Position numbers and translations under genes: made by a program
Shown here: positions 7,701 through 9,425 of the stretch, piece after piece
How positions within the stretch are numbered: the first letter of the stretch is position 1
How the letters are laid out: each line of letters opens with the position of its first letter
Notes under the pieces: generated by a model
Database searches by the model: none
Told to the model about the DNA's origin: nothing
What the model saw: only the letters and a program-made list of their open reading frames with translations
Assembly: GCA_025350445.1 (NCBI GenBank)
Contig: JANXXV010000150.1
Span: 1 to 9,425, forward strand
Direction: 5' to 3'
Origin: Bryobacteraceae bacterium
GTDB taxonomy: Bacteria > Acidobacteriota > Terriglobia > Bryobacterales > Bryobacteraceae
DNA: 9,425 bases

Positions 7701-7941
7701 TAGCCGTCAGCCGATAGGTCCCCGGCGGCAAATAAGGAATCTCGTATTCGCCGCCTCCAGTTGTAACCGCATCGCGCGACAACCCGGTAGCTGTGTTCGC
7801 TACGGTAATCTTTGCGGCTGGAACCACCGCACCGCTCGGATCCGCGGTCACGCCGCGGATGGTGGAGAAATCGGTTTGAGAATATCCCGCACGGCCGCAC
7901 AGCAGTGCCAGACAACAGAGCGCAAAAAACCTTTTCCTCAT
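4744..7941 (-). CDS. Oar-like TonB-dependent outer-membrane receptor with N-terminal regulatory-like domain
   Basis: This 1065-residue outer-membrane beta-barrel probably imports a large substrate such as an oligosaccharide or chelate, powered by TonB. The start is the ATG at 7939-7941: AGGAGG lies four bases upstream and residues 1-21 form a signal peptide (RKR, then FFALCCLALLC). An ATG 24 codons further up gives a non-signal extension that would begin inside the promoter -35 box, so I reject it. Residues about 25-118 are a carboxypeptidase-regulatory-like (CarboxypepD_reg) beta-sandwich: IRGVTADPSGAVVPAAKITV, then GEYEIPYLPPGTYRLTA. A plug-like region follows at about 120-235 (ALDGVPSDGP, then MSGKSGANEFHGTAFYEF). 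The rest is barrel, with aromatic strand patterns such as RRLTVDYGLRWDYFG, ending in RLRVVF with the terminal Phe used for outer-membrane assembly. No clear TonB box is seen. This architecture is expanded in Acidobacteriota. The substrate is unknown; the DUF1080 ruin next door hints at carbohydrate. Confidence 0.95.
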   Translation of the reverse strand: MRKRFFALCCLALLCGRAGYSQTDFSTIRGVTADPSGAVVPAAKITVANTATGLSRDAVTTGGGEYEIPYLPPGTYRLTATGPGFKSFVADNLQLASRETRRFDVHFQLGDVGSEVVVTANAATIETEGSQIASGFTSGKYRDSPNSISFFPQAYMLSLPNVQAQAGGFTLRFAGQPSSQIVEALDGVPSDGPVNLVQNMNDFAELQVVGANNSAEFSRVTNFSMSGKSGANEFHGTAFYEFTSSAIAARGFFDAHKPASHQHRGGVSVSGPIKRNRTFFYGAYYIERVPGSAFYNRTVAPAAYRQGDFSLLLNQATPVIVKDPLNGQPFPGNIIPSGRFNPLSLKLQNSYIPQPNQGAPSSFSNNYGFNFPWPSDLFKWDSTTDRIDHKFSGKNTLYGRYINRITPYVLAGSFANLGTWTRYRYHHSIVVSDTHVFSPTLVNTARWGWSKDFINDGDTIRGISPVKADVVVKDIGLQGVNSRGFSAQGFPQMDITGFTSLAEQPGGLATGARNHDYADSMTWNFGSHVLKFGGELRTFRTFSGTIPTGTFGQFAFNGSISGNAYADFLLGLPFSSTRLNPLTQRTQRSYELGLYITDTFKVNRRLTVDYGLRWDYFGASTYRDGLQYNWDPATGNVVVPQSLLSRISPLYPTNLIKVVEGQVVPNPDKKNFRPRIGVAYLLNDKTVIRGGYGIYSETLGNFAAIQGTGPFQLSETYFNTVQNGQPLFSFPNPFPAATATVPSQSISGYPLQINNGLIHQFNATIERQIHDIGIRVSYIGSRSHGLHYTLSTDKPQPSLIPFTPSRRPYPQFVSTSFLEQNGNAKYDSFQVEANRKVGILVLDGHYTVANNLGDYFNLENPYSHQFWNRDQYTSRHRAVINSILDLPFGRGRRFMSKVPGPVDFALGGWRLTWISVFQSGQYFSPSYSGSDPSNSNSVGGLPDRIANGNLGADNRHVYQWFNPSAFTVPAAGHFGNSGVNILEGPGISQQNVSIIKQFKATERFRIEFQTMILDLFNSPTFNFPFSNISVPGQVGRLNSLLAQGDPTNATVVSNRWITMRLRVVF

Positions 7942-7956
7942 AACGCCTCCTGGAGG
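7942..7956 (-). promoter_or_regulatory. Ribosome binding site of the TonB receptor within a small palindrome
   Basis: On the minus strand AGGAGG (7946-7951) lies four bases before the ATG. This fixes the receptor start at 7941 rather than at the in-frame ATG 24 codons upstream. It is part of the palindrome CCTCCAGGAGG (7946-7956), so the upstream CCTCC could pair with the ribosome site. The one-base centre makes a tight local hairpin poor, and a regulatory role is speculative. Confidence 0.7.
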
Positions 7957-7984
7957 TTTGGTAACAATTGCTTTACTTCGGTGC

Positions 7985-8013
7985 TTTATATCACGCCAAC
8001 GTACGCCGGTCAA
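7985..8013 (-). promoter_or_regulatory. Sigma-70-type promoter for the TonB receptor
   Basis: On the minus strand, TTGACC (8008-8013) is separated by exactly 17 bases from TATAAA (7985-7990). These match the housekeeping consensus TTGACA and TATAAT at five of six positions each. Transcription would start near 7978, giving a leader of about 37 bases before the ATG at 7941. The tandem repeat array begins four bases upstream of the -35 box. Confidence 0.75.
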
Positions 8014-8017
8014 GATA

Positions 8018-8093
8018 TGCGCGACAGGAATGTGCGGCAGGAATGCGCAACAGGAATGCGCGACAGGGGGGCGATAGGGGTGTGCGACAGGGG
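8018..8093. repeat. Six-unit degenerate 13-bp tandem repeat upstream of the receptor promoter
   Basis: Plus-strand units are TGCGCGACAGGAA (8018), TGTGCGGCAGGAA (8031), TGCGCAACAGGAA (8044), TGCGCGACAGGGG (8057), an 11-base GGCGATAGGGG (8070) and TGTGCGACAGGGG (8081-8093). The core is TGYGCRRCAGGRR. Substitutions fall at a few positions and the fifth unit has lost two bases. The array ends four bases from the -35 box, with repeats spaced a little over one helical turn apart. It could be an activator or repressor binding array, or simply a slippage repeat. No CRISPR-like spacers are present. Confidence 0.85.
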
Positions 8094-8559
8094 TGAAGGG
8101 CTCGTTGCAGTGAGCGATTCTGGCGGTTACCCGGCAGTTGCCGGACAGGGTCCAACTGGGATCGTATTGCCTGGGTGTCGACCGCCCTCACTTGCTAGAT
8201 TTCTTTCGGGAAGCAGGCTGGATTGTCGAAGGCAACTCTGTGCAACGAACCATCATTGGAAAGCCCGAGAGCGGAATTCTATTGTTCTTGCACGGGACCG
8301 GCACTATCGGCGCATCGAATTTCCGTTCCGGCCTATGGGTCTTGCAGATCTCATCCCTGACCATTGTGAGTAGCGCTTTTCAATCCATCGGCCTGCAGGC
8401 CGGGCAACGACCGGACAGCCAATCACCGAAGGGTACGATTGGGGTTTACTTTTGCAATCATCCGATTGTTGTTCGCTGATGGAGACCATTGGAATCGCTT
8501 TGCCGGAATCGAAACCGAAATCTGGACAGCCATGAACGTCGTTGAGATGACCCAGCGGG
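8094..8559. other. Gene-less stretch with regulator remnant and a palindrome
   Basis: There is no intact gene. The plus strand carries a short Fis-domain remnant (8174-8278). Beyond it, 8279-8559 holds only short open frames without motifs on either strand and one 14-bp palindrome, CGGCCTGCAGGCCG (8389-8402), not followed by a T-run. No tRNA and no clear terminator for the two-component operon were seen. Confidence 0.55.
8174..8278 (+). pseudogene. Remnant of NtrC-family regulator C-terminal Fis-type HTH
   Basis: The plus-strand frame reads GVDRPHLLDFFREAGWIVEG, then NSVQRTIIGKPESGI. This matches, by eye, the terminal helix-turn-helix of sigma-54-dependent regulators of the FhlA/NorR kind, whose pattern is roughly R-x-H-I-L-x-x-L-x-E-x-G-W-x-I-E-G, then G-A-A-x-x-L-G-L, then xRTTLIxKMxKLGI. 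The GAAxxLGL helix is missing (about eight codons deleted) and the last part is altered, so the DNA-binding fold cannot form. No AAA+ or sensor domain precedes it within the window. The frame stays open from a TTG at 8138 to 8479 but the remainder is unrecognisable. This is a short match made from memory, so it remains tentative. Confidence 0.45.
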
Positions 8560-8637
8560 TTAGGGCGGATCAATCGTAAAATCCGATACCTGCATCACGG
8601 GTAGTTCGAGATTCTCGTTCTGATGGGGCGGTTCCAT
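8560..8637 (-). CDS. Possible 25-residue ORF downstream of the response regulator
   Basis: An ATG at 8635-8637, 11 bases after the response-regulator stop, opens 25 codons ending TAA at 8560-8562. AGGA overlapping the regulator stop codon lies nine bases upstream, a usable but weak ribosome site. The predicted peptide is acidic, starts MEPPHQNENLELPV and ends SDFTIDPP. It has no signal peptide or membrane segment, and I know no family for it. A competing ORF of similar length starts at the ATG at 8645-8647 in another frame, so the region may simply be non-coding trailer. Its position suggests co-transcription with the kinase and regulator if it is real. Confidence 0.3.
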   Translation of the reverse strand: MEPPHQNENLELPVMQVSDFTIDPP

Positions 8638-8648
8638 GACGGCTCATC

Positions 8649-9263
8649 CTAAAAATCAATAAACCCCAGAATCTCCGACGGCTTCTTGCCGAACGCCGCG
8701 CAGATGGCCAGCAGGCTCTCCATACTCGGAAGATTCGTCCCGCGCTCAATGGAACTGATCTGCGACACGCTCAGCTTCGTTGTGGCCGCCAGATCCTTCA
8801 GCGACCAATCCCGCTCCACGCGCAGCATCTTGATCCGGTGGCCCAAGCGTTCGCGGAGCCGGTCGTGCGGGGTGCGGCCGAGCCCAAACGTATCCACAGC
8901 GTTCTTCAGTGTCTGCCGCAACTGCGCCAGCGAGAATGGCTTTGACAGGTAGTCGAAGACTTTCAGCTTGAAGGTGGCCCGCATGTCTTCGAGCGATGGA
9001 TAACCGGTCACCACAATCACGCAGAGCGTCGGCCAGCGGGTAATCAACTGCTCCAGAACCTTGTCGCCGCGGTATTCTCCCATCTTCATATCCAGCAGCA
9101 CAATGTCGGGCACGTGATGCTCCGCTCCGGCGAACAGTTCGTGGGGGTGCGCGAACGTGCGCACGCCGTAGCCACTCTCGCCCTTCAGAAAATCTTCGAT
9201 GTAAGTGCGGAAATCCAGATCGTCGTCCAGCACCGCGATGTCTACCGTTTCCGCCATGGTCAT
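8649..9263 (-). CDS. Response regulator with receiver domain fused to XRE-type HTH
   Basis: This 204-residue cytoplasmic protein has a receiver domain at about 7-122. Its acidic cluster is D13-D15, the phospho-acceptor is Asp58 ([10 protein letters not shown]), Thr86 lies in IVVTGYP and Lys108 in YLSKPFS: the full phosphorylation set. A linker rich in Arg (129-140) leads to an XRE/HTH_3 domain at about 138-199: [20 protein letters not shown], then [20 protein letters not shown], then [10 protein letters not shown]. The expected output is phosphorylation-controlled DNA binding. Most DNA-binding response regulators use winged-helix, LuxR or Fis outputs, so XRE is unusual. The start ATG at 9263 has GGGGAG six bases upstream and overlaps the kinase stop by ATGA, so the two are translationally coupled. 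A second ATG two codons in is possible. Target genes are not shown; the nearest downstream gene, the TonB receptor, has its own promoter. Confidence 0.93.
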   Translation of the reverse strand: MTMAETVDIAVLDDDLDFRTYIEDFLKGESGYGVRTFAHPHELFAGAEHHVPDIVLLDMKMGEYRGDKVLEQLITRWPTLCVIVVTGYPSLEDMRATFKLKVFDYLSKPFSLAQLRQTLKNAVDTFGLGRTPHDRLRERLGHRIKMLRVERDWSLKDLAATTKLSVSQISSIERGTNLPSMESLLAICAAFGKKPSEILGFIDF

Positions 9264-9425
9264 GCGCCGCTCCCCACAGAGTTTCTAAGTGTCACTTCGA
9301 GCCGCGCCCCACCGCCCGGCCGGTTGCTTGCACTGATAGTGCCTCCGTGCTGCTGTACGATTCCTTCCGCTACCGTCAATCCTAACCCGGTGCCCTGCGC
9401 GTCCAGACGCGTCGATACAAACGCT
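9260..9425 (-). CDS. Sensor histidine kinase, C-terminal fragment (N-terminus beyond window)
   Basis: The last 54 residues of a histidine kinase are visible: [20 protein letters not shown], then [20 protein letters not shown], then RLEVTLRN and a short tail to TGA at 9260-9262. FVSTR is the F-box region and GTGLGL the G2 glycine box of the HATPase_c ATP-binding domain, where ATP is bound for autophosphorylation on a histidine outside the window. Sensor input and membrane topology cannot be judged. The stop overlaps the response regulator start (ATGA), marking it as the cognate kinase. The short C-terminus after the ATPase domain shows it is not a hybrid kinase with a C-terminal receiver. Confidence 0.92.
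   Translation of the reverse strand, partial: AFVSTRLDAQGTGLGLTVAEGIVQQHGGTISASNRPGGGARLEVTLRNSVGSGA

Noticed and set aside
7942..8013. Upstream ATG giving the receptor 24 extra residues
   Set aside because: It would place a basic non-signal extension before a proper signal peptide, and it begins within the -35 box of the promoter. The AGGAGG lies before the ATG at 7941.
8018..8093. CRISPR array
   Set aside because: The units are contiguous 13-bp degenerate repeats without spacers, and no cas gene is nearby.
8389..8402. 14-bp palindrome as terminator or operator
   Set aside because: It has no loop and no T-run, and it lies over 150 bases beyond the nearest minus-strand stop. GC-rich palindromes of this size occur by chance.
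1..9425. tRNA, rRNA, insertion sequence or integrase
   Set aside because: I saw no cloverleaf with a TTCRANYC arm outside coding regions, no rRNA segment, no transposase or integrase motif, and no terminal inverted repeats flanking the decay zone.

Overview
The window looks like a fragment of an Acidobacteriota chromosome of the Solibacter/Bryobacter type. This is inferred from gene content and was not tested by any search. The indicators are a very large Oar-like TonB-dependent receptor with an N-terminal carboxypeptidase-regulatory-like domain, a DUF1080 (3-keto-disaccharide hydrolase type) gene, a secreted gamma-glutamyltransferase-like enzyme, moderately high GC and roomy intergenic regions. 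All five clearly intact or edge-cut gene groups lie on the minus strand.

Layout, left to right. At 1-672 is a minus-strand conserved protein of unknown function, cut by the left edge. At 706-2478 is a secreted gamma-glutamyltranspeptidase-family enzyme, and at 2475-3026 a SpoU/TrmH-family RNA 2'-O-methyltransferase. These three are read right to left (methyltransferase, then GGT with a 4-base ATGA overlap, then the unknown gene after 33 bases) and probably form one operon. At 3059-4721 is a decay zone. It holds a ParE-like toxin pseudogene with two frameshifts and no usable start, the tail of its antitoxin, about 450 bases without a gene but with three consecutive hairpins, and a plus-strand DUF1080 pseudogene with two frameshifts, an internal deletion and a nonsense codon.

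At 4744-7941 is a 1065-residue TonB-dependent outer-membrane receptor. It is preceded by a textbook sigma-70-like promoter (TTGACC, 17 bases, TATAAA) and, immediately upstream of the -35 box, a six-unit array of about 13-bp degenerate tandem repeats. At 8094-8559 there is no intact gene, only a probable remnant of the Fis-type DNA-binding tail of an NtrC-family regulator on the plus strand. At 8560-9425 is a two-component module: the C-terminus of a histidine kinase (cut by the right edge), overlapping by 4 bases a response regulator that unusually joins a receiver domain to an XRE-type helix-turn-helix, followed 11 bases later by a possible 25-codon ORF.

How they work together: the kinase/regulator pair is one translationally coupled signalling unit. 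The TonB receptor has its own promoter and sits next to the ruins of a DUF1080 gene, a family often linked to carbohydrate use in these bacteria, so the site may once have been a sugar uptake and degradation locus. No complete new multi-gene system is visible. The most noteworthy items are the repeat array abutting the receptor promoter, the receiver-XRE regulator, the altered GGT active site and the cluster of decaying genes.
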